A stretch of 64,000 bases of DNA from Sanyastnella coralliicola (GCF_030845195.1 NZ_CP132543.1:248001-312000); one strand, 5' to 3'; numbered from the stretch's first letter, positions 1 to 9,226 are shown. Notes: generated from the letters alone by a model not told the origin. A program made the numbers and translations.

Positions 1-451
1 GATTTCCATTTTCTGCTACGTCTTTGCGGAAGTAACGAACCGCTGCTTTGCCATCGTGGAAACCACGAACTACAGCACTCGTTGCACTGATTTCAATATC
101 TTGAAGCAAGCTGATTCCCAAACGGTAGTTGATCGAAGCAACTACGTAGCCCATTTTTGTGAGGTCTTCACTAATTGGAACGACATCCACTTCGTCTTTG
201 CTACCAGCAATGAAAGACCCACCGTGCACCACGATAACGAGGGGGCGAAGCGCTTCTGTATCACCGTTTGGAGTGTAGACATCCAATAGGAGTTCTTGGC
301 TAACGCCGGTACTATTGATGTTTTCACCGTAAACAATGTCTTCTACTTCTGTAAATTCTTCAAATACAAAGTTGAAGTAACGATCGCCGTCACATTGTCC
401 GTAAGTCAAGGCTGGCGCAAGGAATAGCGCAAAGAGGAATAGTTTTCTCAT
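1..451 (-). CDS. Secreted alpha/beta-hydrolase, carboxylesterase-like (C-terminus cut by window edge)
   Basis: Translating the minus strand from the ATG at 451 gives a signal peptide (MRKLFLFALFLAPALTYGQ) and about 130 further residues before the window ends. An HGGSFIAGSK motif (oxyanion-hole HGG of carboxylesterase and hormone-sensitive-lipase hydrolases) is followed by a SINYRLG segment and DGKAAVRYFRKD, which is typical of the strand and helix before the nucleophile elbow. The catalytic Ser, Asp and His lie outside the window. It is likely a periplasmic or secreted ester hydrolase; the substrate cannot be told. It is divergent from the reductase at 574. Confidence 0.75.
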   Translation of the reverse strand, partial: MRKLFLFALFLAPALTYGQCDGDRYFNFVFEEFTEVEDIVYGENINSTGVSQELLLDVYTPNGDTEALRPLVIVVHGGSFIAGSKDEVDVVPISEDLTKMGYVVASINYRLGISLLQDIEISATSAVVRGFHDGKAAVRYFRKDVAENGN

Positions 452-549
452 GGTCGTGTTCTCGTGAGGTGGTAAGATACAACTTCGAACATTAACACGC
501 TCGACTTGTTCCACTGACGCAAGTCAACTCATGGCACGTCCATTTTGAG

Positions 550-557
550 TAAGTTTG
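550..557 (+). promoter_or_regulatory. Candidate Bacteroidota -7 promoter element
   Basis: TAAGTTTG matches the TAnnTTTG consensus of the Bacteroidota primary sigma factor and lies 16 nt upstream of the reductase ATG at 574. No clear TTG -33 element sits at the ideal distance, so support is moderate. Confidence 0.35.
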
Positions 558-573
558 CCCAAATTTTGAGAGA

Positions 574-1578
574 ATGATCGAAACAGATATCCTGATCATT
601 GGTGCAGGTCCAGTAGGACTGTTCACGGTGTTCGAAGCGGGATTGCTGAAATTGCGTTGTCATTTGATTGACGCACTACCACAACCAGGTGGACAATGTG
701 CTGAGATCTATCCGAAGAAACCTATCTACGATATTCCTGCGTTCCCGGAAGTATTGGCCGGCGACCTTGTAGATAACCTCATGAGACAAATTGAACCGTT
801 CAAGCCAGGGTTTACCCTCGGAGAGCGGGCAGATCAAATTGAAGAAACAGAGGATGGCCACTTCATCGTGACAACGAATCGTGGAACAGTTCACAAGGCT
901 CCAGTAATTGCTATTGCAGCAGGACTTGGAAGCTTTGAGCCACGTAAACCACCTGTTCCAAACCTTGCTGATTTCGAGGATAAAGGAGTAGAGTACATCA
1001 TCAAGGATCCTAACTTCTACAAAGGAAAGAAGGTGGTGATCTCTGGAGGTGGAGATTCAGCTCTTGACTGGACGATCTTCTTAGCTGAAGGTGTTGCATC
1101 TGAAGTAACGATGATTCACCGACGCAACTCATTCCGTGGTCACCCTGATAGCGTGCAGAAAGTTCTTGATATGGCTGGTGCTGGCAAGATCAATCTGATG
1201 ACTGAAGCAGAGGTAGTTGGTATCGATGGAGATGCTCACGTGGAAGGTGTTGTTGTGAAGACGAAAGAAGGTGAGAAGAAGATTGGTACTGATCACTGGG
1301 TTCCTTTGTTCGGGCTATCGCCGAAACTAGGTCCGATTGCCGACTGGAAGTTGAACATCTCTAAAAATGCCATCGAGGTGAATACCTTCGATTACAGCAC
1401 GAACGTTCCTGGAATCTACGCGATTGGAGACATCAATACTTACCCAGGTAAGTTGAAGTTGATCCTGTGTGGTTTCCACGAGGCGACGTTGATGGTGCAG
1501 TCTGCATTCAAGCGTATCTACCCAGATAAGAACTACGTACTGAAGTACACTACCGTAAACGGTGTTAACGGATTCTAG
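574..1578 (+). CDS. Ferredoxin--NADP(+) reductase, thioredoxin-reductase-like (YumC type)
   Basis: This 334-residue flavoprotein has an N-terminal FAD-binding GAGPVG motif (about residues 10-15), a PGGQCAEIYPKKPIYD segment, and a second dinucleotide-binding SGGGDSALDW motif near residue 157. The CxxC redox pair of true thioredoxin reductases is missing, which together with the length points to the homodimeric type-2 ferredoxin-NADP reductase family. It would move electrons between NADPH and a ferredoxin in the cytoplasm. The [2Fe-2S] ferredoxin gene starts 2 nt after its stop, so the partner is probably encoded in the same mRNA. Confidence 0.88.
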   Translation: MIETDILIIGAGPVGLFTVFEAGLLKLRCHLIDALPQPGGQCAEIYPKKPIYDIPAFPEVLAGDLVDNLMRQIEPFKPGFTLGERADQIEETEDGHFIVTTNRGTVHKAPVIAIAAGLGSFEPRKPPVPNLADFEDKGVEYIIKDPNFYKGKKVVISGGGDSALDWTIFLAEGVASEVTMIHRRNSFRGHPDSVQKVLDMAGAGKINLMTEAEVVGIDGDAHVEGVVVKTKEGEKKIGTDHWVPLFGLSPKLGPIADWKLNISKNAIEVNTFDYSTNVPGIYAIGDINTYPGKLKLILCGFHEATLMVQSAFKRIYPDKNYVLKYTTVNGVNGF

Positions 1579-1580
1579 AT

Positions 1581-1904
1581 ATGAGTATCATCAAAGTAAC
1601 GGTCGTCGATCGTGACGGCACATCTCATGAGCTAGAAGCCCCAACAGATATGGGAATGAACATGATGGAGTTGTGCAAAAGCTACGAACTCCCGGTAGAA
1701 GGAACATGCGGCGGAATGGCCATGTGTGCTTCTTGCCACATGTACATCCAGTCTGATCACGAACTTCCTGAAATGTCTGAAGATGAAGAAGCCATGCTAG
1801 ATTCAGCATTCTTCGTTGAAGACAATAGCCGCTTAGGATGTCAAATCCATCTTGCAGATGATATGGATGGGTTGACGGTGAAGTTGGCGGAGGTAGGAGA
1901 CTAG
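1581..1904 (+). CDS. [2Fe-2S] ferredoxin, adrenodoxin-like
   Basis: This 107-residue protein has the adrenodoxin-type cluster motif CGGMAMCASC (about residues 43-52) and a fourth Cys in SRLGCQIHL near residue 87, giving a C-x5-C-x2-C-x~36-C ligand set. An acidic stretch (PEMSEDEEAM) resembles the partner-docking surface of this family. It lies 2 nt behind the NADP reductase and is almost certainly its electron acceptor. The downstream target (cluster assembly, a hydroxylase or other) cannot be read from the sequence. Confidence 0.9.
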   Translation: MSIIKVTVVDRDGTSHELEAPTDMGMNMMELCKSYELPVEGTCGGMAMCASCHMYIQSDHELPEMSEDEEAMLDSAFFVEDNSRLGCQIHLADDMDGLTVKLAEVGD

Positions 1905-2035
1905 GAATCTAGGCCTAAGGCATATGGCTTAAGGCTTATGTTTGGTTCTGGTTATTGCTCTTGTGATACGTAATTGACTGTTATGACCGAACGTATTGCA
2001 GAGGCTTCGTTCAACATTCCAGGTTCCACATTCTT
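1905..2035. other. Convergent intergenic region with no gene
   Basis: This gap lies between the ferredoxin and the PHP phosphatase stops. It holds short AGGC/TTAAGGC-type internal repeats near 1912-1940, but I see no convincing terminator hairpin or small gene. Confidence 0.4.
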
Positions 2036-2785
2036 CTAGAGAAGGGTGCTGTTTTTCAGCTTTCCACTTGCCATGACATCATGAATTGATGGTAGACGGC
2101 GTGCTTGGTCTAGAAGGTCTAAGTGCCCGTGATGGTGGCAATCTGTGGAAATGAAGTCAACGAGGTTTTCTTTGACCATCCATTCAGCGGCTTTTTGGAC
2201 TCCTGGGGAGTAAGTGCCTGTGAATGAACCAATGTTCACTTGGAGCAGGATGTCACGGTCTGCGAGGTCTCTGATCTTCTGTGGCTCTTTATGCCAGTAT
2301 GGGTAACGTTCTGGGTGAGCTAAGATTGGTCTGTAGCCTGCCATTTGAAGCTTGAAGAGGGTGCTTTTGAGCATGTCTGGCTCAGCCATGAATGGGAGCT
2401 CGAAAAGGACGTTTTTATTCCCAAAAGTCAATACATCTTCTGCTTCGATGAGTTTGTCGAAATGCTCATCGAGATAGTATTCAGCCGCCGCGTCAAGTTC
2501 AAGGTTGATTTCAGCTTTAGCAGCATGTTCTTTAACACGTTCTAGTCCGCTGCGAATGATGGCGCTGGTGTTGCGATAGTAATCACTCATGATATGCGGA
2601 GTAGTGATCACTTTCTTGTAGCCCGCTTTTTCAAATCGACGAAGTAAGTCGAGCGTAGTGCGCATGTCAGGTGACCCATCATCAATACCAGGGATGAGGT
2701 GTGAGTGCATATCTACCTTGAGCGGGGAAAGATCGATCGGCTCCAGCACTTTGTTCTTCCGGAATAGTTTCGTGAAGATCGACAT
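2036..2785 (-). CDS. PHP-family tyrosine-protein phosphatase, CpsB/YwqE-like
   Basis: The 249-residue product carries the metal-binding signatures of the polymerase-and-histidinol-phosphatase fold: DMHSHLIPGIDDGS (about 25-38), a TPH motif, a conserved acidic ELPF strand, LAHPERYP and STDCHHHGH near the C-terminus. CpsB/YwqE proteins dephosphorylate the bacterial tyrosine kinase that controls polysaccharide chain length. It is the last gene of the minus-strand nucleotide-sugar operon, 19 nt after rmlB, which fits that role. No Wzc-type kinase or Wza exporter is in the window, so its substrate would be encoded elsewhere. Confidence 0.85.
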   Translation of the reverse strand: MSIFTKLFRKNKVLEPIDLSPLKVDMHSHLIPGIDDGSPDMRTTLDLLRRFEKAGYKKVITTPHIMSDYYRNTSAIIRSGLERVKEHAAKAEINLELDAAAEYYLDEHFDKLIEAEDVLTFGNKNVLFELPFMAEPDMLKSTLFKLQMAGYRPILAHPERYPYWHKEPQKIRDLADRDILLQVNIGSFTGTYSPGVQKAAEWMVKENLVDFISTDCHHHGHLDLLDQARRLPSIHDVMASGKLKNSTLL

Positions 2786-2804
2786 GTTGTAAAGATAGCC
2801 TACT

Positions 2805-3866
2805 CTAGCGATTCAAGTAGTGACGCTCGTAGTATTCTTGATAAGATCCTGAAGTAACTTCCTCTAACCAAGCCTGGTTGTTGAGGTACCACTCCGCTGT
2901 TTTTCGCAACCCTTCTTCAAAAGTCAATGAAGGTCTCCAGCCGAGTTCGGTAGCTAGCTTGGTCGCATCAATAGCGTAACGCAAGTCGTGTCCGGCGCGG
3001 TCTTTCACAAAGGTGATCAACTGTTCCGCGCTAGCGTCAGGACGACCTAACAGCGTGTCCATTACCTTGCAAAGAAGCTTCACTAGGTCAATGTTTCGCC
3101 ACTCATTCTCACCGCCGATGCAGTAGGTTTCGCCCTCGATTCCCTTGTGGAAAATAACATCAATGGCGGAAGCGTGATCTTCAACGAAAAGCCAATCGCG
3201 AACATTGATACCCTCACCATAAACAGGAAGCGGTTTTTCTTGAATGATATTGCGAATCATCAATGGAATCAGCTTCTCAGGAAACTGATGGCTTCCGTAG
3301 TTATTCGAGCAATTCGAAATCACCACTGGCAAGCCGTAGGTGTGGTGGTAGGCGCTTACAAGGTGGTCTGAGGAAGCCTTCGAAGCTGAGTAAGGGCTAC
3401 GAGGATCATACGCTGTAGTCTCAGTAAAGAAACCTTCAGCTCCCAATGAACCAAATACTTCATCGGTAGAAACGTGGTGGAATCGCTTGCCCTCGAAGTT
3501 GTCTTTCCAGTGCTGGCGACAAGCATTCATGAGTACTCCTGTTCCGAGTACGTTGGTGCGAATGAAGGCCAAAGGATCTTCAATACTGCGGTCAACGTGG
3601 CTTTCAGCAGCTAAATGGATGATGCCGTCAGGTACATACTTGTCAAAAGCTTCGTTGACATCGGAAGGAGAGGTTATGTCTCCTTTGAAGAAGATGTAAT
3701 TCTCCTTCGATTCAATGTCGTGAAGGTTCGCAAGATTCCCCGCATAGGTAAGCGCGTCAAAATTGACAAAACGCGTTTGCGGGTACTTGTTGACCATCAA
3801 ACGCAGCAGATGGGACCCAATAAACCCGGCACCGCCGGTGATGAGGATCGTGCGTTCAAAAGTCAT
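2805..3866 (-). CDS. rfbB: dTDP-glucose 4,6-dehydratase
   Basis: This 353-residue extended short-chain dehydrogenase has an N-terminal NAD-binding GGAGFIGSH motif (about 11-19), the HLAAESHVDRS segment, a STDEVFGS strand and the catalytic YSASK motif (YxxxK). These are the signatures of RmlB/RfbB, which converts dTDP-glucose to dTDP-4-keto-6-deoxyglucose, the entry to dTDP-rhamnose and other deoxysugars. RmlA, RmlC and RmlD are not in this operon. It begins 12 nt after the upstream UDP-sugar dehydrogenase. A copy of the dispersed 13-mer lies inside at 3024-3036 and reads DASAEQ in frame. Confidence 0.9.
   Translation of the reverse strand: MTFERTILITGGAGFIGSHLLRLMVNKYPQTRFVNFDALTYAGNLANLHDIESKENYIFFKGDITSPSDVNEAFDKYVPDGIIHLAAESHVDRSIEDPLAFIRTNVLGTGVLMNACRQHWKDNFEGKRFHHVSTDEVFGSLGAEGFFTETTAYDPRSPYSASKASSDHLVSAYHHTYGLPVVISNCSNNYGSHQFPEKLIPLMIRNIIQEKPLPVYGEGINVRDWLFVEDHASAIDVIFHKGIEGETYCIGGENEWRNIDLVKLLCKVMDTLLGRPDASAEQLITFVKDRAGHDLRYAIDATKLATELGWRPSLTFEEGLRKTAEWYLNNQAWLEEVTSGSYQEYYERHYLNR
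3024..3036 (-). repeat. Dispersed 13-mer CGCTAGCGCGGAA, exact copy
   Basis: Exact copy on the minus strand inside rfbB, read in frame as A-S-A-E. See the finding on this motif family. Confidence 0.8.
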
Positions 3867-3878
3867 ATGCTGTTCGAA

Positions 3879-5180
3879 TTATAAGCTCCAGTAAACGAGG
3901 TCAGTGATGTCATCACGAAGGATACCCTTCACATCAACCAAGACACCTTTGTCATCGCGCATGAGCGACTTGAAGTAATCTTGATCGAAGCCCATGTACT
4001 CTTTGTGGTTCACGGCAACAATAACCGCATCGTATCCACCTTTTTCCGGCTCCGCTACTAGATCGATATCGTACTCGTGCTTCACTTCTTCAGGATCAGC
4101 ATGAACGTCAACAACGTCTACGTTTACCGAGAATGAATCAAGCTCTTGAATAACATCAATCACCTTCGAGTTACGAATGTCACTCACGTTTTCTTTGAAG
4201 GTCATACCCATTACCAAAACGCGTGCGTCGAGGATGTTCTTTCCTTGATCAAGAATGCGCTTCACTGTTTGCTTACCTACGTAGAAGCCCATGCTATCAT
4301 TCACGTAACGACCACTATTGATCACTCGTGCGTGGTAACCTAGTTTCTTCGCTTTGAAGGTCAGGTAGTAAGGGTCAACACCAATACAGTGTCCGCCCAC
4401 AAGACCAGGAGTGAAGTTCAAGAAGTTCCACTTTGTCTTTGCACATTCCAGTACATCATAGGTGTTGATACCTACGCGGTTTAGGATGATTGAGAGTTCG
4501 TTGATCAAGGCGATGTTCACATCACGCTGCGTGTTCTCAATCACTTTTGATGCTTCAGCTACTTTGATATTCGCCGCACGGTGAACACCGGCGTCGATAA
4601 CGATCTCGTAAGTCTTCGCAATCTCTTCTAGTGCTTCTTCGTCAGAACCAGAAACAACCTTCACAATCGTACGGATTGTGTGTTGCTTGTCACCTGGATT
4701 GATGCGCTCTGGAGAGTAACCTACCTTGAAGTCTTCATGGAACTTTAGTCCAGAAACTTCTTCAAGAACAGGAACACAATCGTCTTCTGTACATCCTGGG
4801 TATACTGTTGATTCGTAGATCACGTAGTCTCCCTTTTTCAAGGCAGAACCTACACTGCGTGAAGCAGCCAAAACAGGACCTAGGTCAGGCTGGTTGCTAG
4901 AGTTGATCGGAGTTGGTACCGCGATCACGAAGAAGTTCGCCTTCTTCAAGTCTTCGATATCAGCCGTGAACTCAATGTCACATCCTTCAAAGGCAGATGA
5001 AGGAAGCTCATTCGACGGGTCAATGTTGTTGCGCATCATGTCAACGCGCTTCTGATTGATGTCGAAACCAATCACTTTGATGTCGCGAGCGAACTCAAGT
5101 GCGATTGGTAGTCCAACGTATCCTAGTCCTACCACGGCCATCGTGGCTTCTTTGTTGCGTAGTTTGTCGTAGATCATCAT
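3879..5180 (-). CDS. UDP-N-acetylhexosamine 6-dehydrogenase (TviB/WbpA-like)
   Basis: The 433-residue protein has the N-terminal NAD-binding VGLGYVGLP motif, the VPTPI segment, an ESTVYPGCTEDDCVP motif and the catalytic GGHCIGVDPYYL (nucleophile Cys near residue 262). It belongs to the UDP-glucose/GDP-mannose dehydrogenase superfamily. The NSSNQPDLGPVLAAS stretch and ESTVYPG are typical of the TviB/WbpA branch, which oxidises UDP-GlcNAc or UDP-GalNAc to the uronic acid, rather than the UDP-glucose enzyme encoded at 6753. It starts directly after the acetyltransferase stop. WbpA-WbpD-WbpE-like genes together suggest acetamido-uronic acid synthesis. Confidence 0.85.
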   Translation of the reverse strand: MMIYDKLRNKEATMAVVGLGYVGLPIALEFARDIKVIGFDINQKRVDMMRNNIDPSNELPSSAFEGCDIEFTADIEDLKKANFFVIAVPTPINSSNQPDLGPVLAASRSVGSALKKGDYVIYESTVYPGCTEDDCVPVLEEVSGLKFHEDFKVGYSPERINPGDKQHTIRTIVKVVSGSDEEALEEIAKTYEIVIDAGVHRAANIKVAEASKVIENTQRDVNIALINELSIILNRVGINTYDVLECAKTKWNFLNFTPGLVGGHCIGVDPYYLTFKAKKLGYHARVINSGRYVNDSMGFYVGKQTVKRILDQGKNILDARVLVMGMTFKENVSDIRNSKVIDVIQELDSFSVNVDVVDVHADPEEVKHEYDIDLVAEPEKGGYDAVIVAVNHKEYMGFDQDYFKSLMRDDKGVLVDVKGILRDDITDLVYWSL

Positions 5181-5762
5181 CTAATTGCTTGGTGCAAGTT
5201 TATGGACTTTTCCGTTTTCCAGCTTGTATTTGTCGTTACTCTCCGGACAAACGGCAATATTGTCATTACTAAAATCAAGTTTGTGCCCGAATTCACTCAT
5301 CCAACCTGACTGTTTACCGGGGTTTCCGATGATGAGTGCGTAGGCTGGGACATGCTTGGTCACTACTGACCCGGCCCCGATGAAGGCGAATTCTCCAATG
5401 TCATTTCCACACACGATGGTCGCGTTGGCTCCAATACTAGCGCCTTTTTTGACTACGGTGGTGGCATATTGACCACGGCGGTTCACAGCTGATCTTGGGT
5501 TGATCACATTGGTAAACACGCAGCTTGGTCCGAGGAATACATCGTCTTCGCATGTTACTCCTGTATAAATCGACACGTTGTTCTGCACCTTCACATTATC
5601 GCCCAGCACAACCTCAGGGGAGATCACGACGTTTTGGCCAATGTTACATCCTTGGCCAATCACCGCATTCGGCATAATGTGTGAGAAGTGCCAGATCTTG
5701 GTTCCATTACCAATTTGGCAGCCCTCGTCAATAACAGCAGTTTCGTGTGCGAAGTAATCCAT
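5181..5762 (-). CDS. Left-handed beta-helix N-acetyltransferase (WbpD/WlbB-like)
   Basis: This 193-residue protein is built from hexapeptide repeats (IGNGTKI, IGQGCNIGQNV, LGDNVKV, IGANATI) of the LbH acyltransferase fold. The opening HETAVIDEGCQIGNGTKIW resembles WbpD/WlbB, which acetylates the 3-amino group of a UDP-GlcNAc3N-uronate made by a WbpE-type aminotransferase. Both a WbpE-like aminotransferase (8084) and a WbpA-like dehydrogenase (3879) sit in this operon. Its start overlaps the preceding stop by one base (TGATG), implying translational coupling. A WbpB-type 3-dehydrogenase is absent from the window. Confidence 0.82.
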   Translation of the reverse strand: MDYFAHETAVIDEGCQIGNGTKIWHFSHIMPNAVIGQGCNIGQNVVISPEVVLGDNVKVQNNVSIYTGVTCEDDVFLGPSCVFTNVINPRSAVNRRGQYATTVVKKGASIGANATIVCGNDIGEFAFIGAGSVVTKHVPAYALIIGNPGKQSGWMSEFGHKLDFSNDNIAVCPESNDKYKLENGKVHKLAPSN

Positions 5763-6748
5763 CAGGAGCGAATGTAAGAGTCGAAGCTCTTATGTTCTTT
5801 TTTGTAGAGTTCTTCTTGAGGAAGCGACTTGAAGTATTCATAAGTAATCTTCAGTCCTTCTGAACGCGATACCTTAGGTTCCCATCCAAGAATCTCACGC
5901 GCCTTGGTGATGTCTGGCTGACGTTGCTTCGGATCATCTGCTGGAAGGTCTTTGTAGATCACTTTCTGATCTGTACCTGTCAACTTGATGATTTCTTCTG
6001 CGAAGTCACCAATAGTGATCTCGTCAGGGTTTCCAACGTTCACAGGCTGCGCGTAGTCAGAAAGAAGTAGGCGATAAATACCTTCTACCAAGTCGTCTAC
6101 GTAACAGAATGAACGTGTTTGAGAACCGTCACCGAATACCGTGAGGTCTTCTCCACGCAAAGCCTGTCCGATGAAGGCAGGAAGTACACGTCCGTCGTTA
6201 AGGCGCATGCGTGGTCCGTACGTATTGAAGATGCGCACGATGCGAGTCTCCAACCCGTGGTATGTATGGTAAGCCATGGTCATGGCTTCTTGGAATCGTT
6301 TTGCTTCGTCGTAAACGCCACGAGGTCCTACCGGGTTTACATTCCCCCAGTAATCTTCTGTTTGTGGGTGTACCAATGGATCACCGTAAACTTCAGAAGT
6401 TGAGGCAATCAACAAGCGAGCGTTCTTCGCTTTCGCCAATCCTAAACAGTTGTGGATCCCTAGGGAGCCTACTTTCAATGTTTGAATAGGAATCTTCAGG
6501 TAGTCGATCGGACTCGCTGGAGAGGCGAAGTGAAGTACGTAATCGAGGTCTCCTGCCACGTGAACGAATTTAGATACATCGTGGTGATGGAACTCGAATC
6601 GTTCGAGAGGCATCAGGTGTTCGATGTTCTTCATGTCGCCGGTAATCAGGTTATCCATACCAATAACATGGCAACCTTCAGCGATAAAGCGGTCACATAA
6701 GTGAGAACCAAGGAAACCGGCAGCTCCGGTAATAAGAACTCGTTTCAT
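5762..6748 (-). CDS. UDP-glucuronate decarboxylase / UDP-xylose synthase-like
   Basis: This 328-residue extended SDR protein has the [12 protein letters not shown]-binding motif at its N-terminus, a [11 protein letters not shown] motif, STSEVYGDP, and YDEAKR with the catalytic Tyr and Lys. PASPIDY with [11 protein letters not shown] and [10 protein letters not shown] is characteristic of UDP-xylose synthases, which oxidise and decarboxylate UDP-glucuronate. The Ugd-type enzyme that makes that substrate is encoded 4 nt upstream, so the two steps are adjacent. Assignment to the UXS group is by motif pattern; other epimerase-type activities are less likely. Confidence 0.85.
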   Translation of the reverse strand: MKRVLITGAAGFLGSHLCDRFIAEGCHVIGMDNLITGDMKNIEHLMPLERFEFHHHDVSKFVHVAGDLDYVLHFASPASPIDYLKIPIQTLKVGSLGIHNCLGLAKAKNARLLIASTSEVYGDPLVHPQTEDYWGNVNPVGPRGVYDEAKRFQEAMTMAYHTYHGLETRIVRIFNTYGPRMRLNDGRVLPAFIGQALRGEDLTVFGDGSQTRSFCYVDDLVEGIYRLLLSDYAQPVNVGNPDEITIGDFAEEIIKLTGTDQKVIYKDLPADDPKQRQPDITKAREILGWEPKVSRSEGLKITYEYFKSLPQEELYKKEHKSFDSYIRS

Positions 6749-6752
6749 TCAA

Positions 6753-8087
6753 TTAGTTTGTAGGAACTTCCGAACGGTTATAGATCGTTTCACGACCAAT
6801 GCTCTTGTAGTGGAAGCCATTGTCGCGCATCTTGTCTAGATCGTAAAGGTTACGACCATCGAAGATGACTTGGTTAGTCAATCGATCAGCAACTGCTTTG
6901 AAATCAGGGTTGCGGAAAATGCTCCATTCAGTGCAGATCAACAATGCGTCTGCACCATTCAATGCGTCGTATTCATTCTCTGCGTAAGTGATGCGATGTC
7001 CGAGCAGTTTCTCAACGTTACCCATAGCTTCAGGGTCGTAGGCTACTACCTGAGCCCCTTCAGATGTGAGTTTCTCAATCATATACAATGACGGTGCCTC
7101 ACGAATGTCATCCGTCTCCGGCTTGAAGGCAAGACCCCACAACGCGATTTTTACACCTTTGAGGTTTCCTCCGAAGTAATCCTTGATCGCAGGGAAGAGA
7201 ATCGTCTTCTGCATATTGTTGATGCCCATCACTGCTTCGAGAATTTCGAATTCGTGACCAGCTTCACGTCCTGATTTCGCTAGTGCTTGAACGTCTTTTG
7301 GGAAACAAGAGCCACCGTATCCAATTCCTGGGAAAAGGAAACGCTTTCCAATTCGTGTATCTGTACCCATTCCAAGACGAACCTTATCTACGTCAGCTCC
7401 AACAAGCTCACAGAAGTTCGCGATCTCATTCATGAAGGTGATCTTCGTCGCCAAGAATGAGTTAGCTGCGTACTTCGTTAGCTCAGCTGATTTTTCATCC
7501 ATAAAGATGAGTGGGTTCCCTTGACGTACGAAAGGTTTGTATAGCTCTTCCATCACCTTGCGTGCGCGTTCAGAGCTCACTCCGACAACCACACGGTCAG
7601 GCTTCAAGAAATCATCCACTGCAAATCCTTCACGAAGGAATTCAGGGTTACTGACTACGTCAAAAGGAACATTCGCGTTAGCTGCTATGGCATCGCGAAC
7701 TTTCTCTGCTGTACCTACAGGAACCGTGCTCTTATCTACAACTACTTTGTAGTCTTTCATGATACGGCCAAGGTGATCAGCTACTCCAAGTACGTATGAT
7801 AAATCAGCAGATCCATCTTCTCCTGGAGGTGTTGGAAGTGCCAAGAAAATGATCTCGGCGTCTTCAATAACTTCTTCAATATCTGTAGTGAAGCGTAGAC
7901 GTCCGGCATTTACGTTGCGTTCAAAAAGAACGTCAAGGTGTGGTTCGTAAATCGGTACTTCACCATTGCGCATGCGATCGACTTTATCTTTATCGATGTC
8001 GACACATACAACGTTATTTCCTGTTTCGGCGAAGCAAGTACCCGTAACGAGTCCTACGTAACCTGTTCCAATAACGGCGATATTCAT
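6753..8087 (-). CDS. ugd: UDP-glucose 6-dehydrogenase
   Basis: The 444-residue protein starts MNIAVIGTGYVGLVTG, the NAD-binding loop of Ugd/TuaD enzymes. It has LPTPPGEDGSADLS, DKSTVPVGT, SNPEFLREG and the catalytic GYGGSCFPKDVQALA (Cys near residue 261), followed by LWGLAFKPETDDIREAPS in the UDP-binding domain. It oxidises UDP-glucose to UDP-glucuronate with two NAD+. Its start overlaps the aminotransferase stop by 4 nt and the UXS gene follows after 4 nt, so the order in the mRNA matches the order of reactions. Confidence 0.92.
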   Translation of the reverse strand: MNIAVIGTGYVGLVTGTCFAETGNNVVCVDIDKDKVDRMRNGEVPIYEPHLDVLFERNVNAGRLRFTTDIEEVIEDAEIIFLALPTPPGEDGSADLSYVLGVADHLGRIMKDYKVVVDKSTVPVGTAEKVRDAIAANANVPFDVVSNPEFLREGFAVDDFLKPDRVVVGVSSERARKVMEELYKPFVRQGNPLIFMDEKSAELTKYAANSFLATKITFMNEIANFCELVGADVDKVRLGMGTDTRIGKRFLFPGIGYGGSCFPKDVQALAKSGREAGHEFEILEAVMGINNMQKTILFPAIKDYFGGNLKGVKIALWGLAFKPETDDIREAPSLYMIEKLTSEGAQVVAYDPEAMGNVEKLLGHRITYAENEYDALNGADALLICTEWSIFRNPDFKAVADRLTNQVIFDGRNLYDLDKMRDNGFHYKSIGRETIYNRSEVPTN

Positions 8088-9226
8088 TGGTTTCGATTTT
8101 TTTCAAGGAAGCTGATTAGTGTAGTGGCAATGCGCTCCAGCTGTTCCTCTGTTAGTTCTGTATGCATTGGCAGGCTAATTACCTGCTCACAAAGCATTTC
8201 CGTTGTAGGAAAGTCTCCCTTTTTTCCATCGAGATGTGCGAACGCCTCTTGTAAGTGCAGTGGCACAGGGTAGTAGATCATCGCTGGGATGCCACTATCC
8301 ATCATGTGTTTTTGCAGAGCGTCACGGTCAGCACCTTTCACCTTAAGGGTGTATTGATGGAAGGTATGCGTTGTTCTTGGGTCGCGGTATGGAGTAGTAA
8401 GCTCCGGTACATTCGCGAAGTAATTGTCATAAGTGTCAGCAGCCTTGCGACGACGATCACAGTAATCGTTGAGTTCGCGCAGCTTGATGCGAAGAATCGC
8501 CGCTTGGATGCTATCAAGACGAGAATTCACCCCTACCATGTTGTGGTAGTAGCGAACCTTCATTCCGTGATTGGCAATCTGACGTGCCTTCGCAGCGAGT
8601 TCGTCATCATTCGTATACAAGGCTCCTCCGTCTCCGTAACAACCGAGGTTTTTAGAAGGGAAGAAGCTCGTACATCCAAAGTCACCCATGGTTCCTGCCA
8701 TGTGCTTCTCTCCATTGCTGAAAGTGAAGTCACTAGAGATAGCCTGCGCTGTATCTTCAATCACAGCGATGCCATGCTCTTTGGCAATGGCTAGAATCTC
8801 CTCCATGTTGGCACATTGACCAAACAAATGAACAGGAATAATAGCCTTGGTCTTTGGAGTAATCTTGCGACGAATGTCTTCAGGGTCGATGACGAATGAA
8901 TCTTCGGTCACATCGACAATCACCGGTTTGAGGTTCAACAAAGCTGAAACCTCAGGTGTAGCAATGAAGGTGAAGTTCGGTGTGAGCACCTCATCTCCAG
9001 GTTCTAATCCAAGAGCCATCAATGCGATTTGAAGCGCATCCGTTCCATTGGCACATGGAATCACGTGTTTCACGCTGAGGAATTCCTCAAGCTCGGCTTG
9101 AAATTTCTTTACTTCTGGTCCGTTGATGTAGGCAGAAGAGGCAACAACATCAAGAATTGCACTGTCAATCTGTGACTTGATGCGGTTGTATTGACCCTTG
9201 AGGTCAACCATTTGGATATCACTCAT
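8084..9226 (-). CDS. DegT/DnrJ/EryC1/StrS sugar aminotransferase (WbpE-like)
   Basis: This 380-residue fold-type I PLP enzyme begins with IQMVDLKGQY as in many WbpE/DegT proteins. It has CANGTDALQIAL (phosphate contact), PVHLFGQCANM, EDTAQAI, and the Schiff-base lysine in TSFFPSKNLGCYGDGGA. Such enzymes transfer an amino group from glutamate to a keto-sugar nucleotide; a UDP-3-keto-GlcNAc-uronate is the likely substrate, judged from the WbpA- and WbpD-like genes in the operon. It is the first gene of the seven-gene minus-strand operon, so the operon promoter should lie in 9227-9343. Confidence 0.87.
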   Translation of the reverse strand: MSDIQMVDLKGQYNRIKSQIDSAILDVVASSAYINGPEVKKFQAELEEFLSVKHVIPCANGTDALQIALMALGLEPGDEVLTPNFTFIATPEVSALLNLKPVIVDVTEDSFVIDPEDIRRKITPKTKAIIPVHLFGQCANMEEILAIAKEHGIAVIEDTAQAISSDFTFSNGEKHMAGTMGDFGCTSFFPSKNLGCYGDGGALYTNDDELAAKARQIANHGMKVRYYHNMVGVNSRLDSIQAAILRIKLRELNDYCDRRRKAADTYDNYFANVPELTTPYRDPRTTHTFHQYTLKVKGADRDALQKHMMDSGIPAMIYYPVPLHLQEAFAHLDGKKGDFPTTEMLCEQVISLPMHTELTEEQLERIATTLISFLEKNRNQ

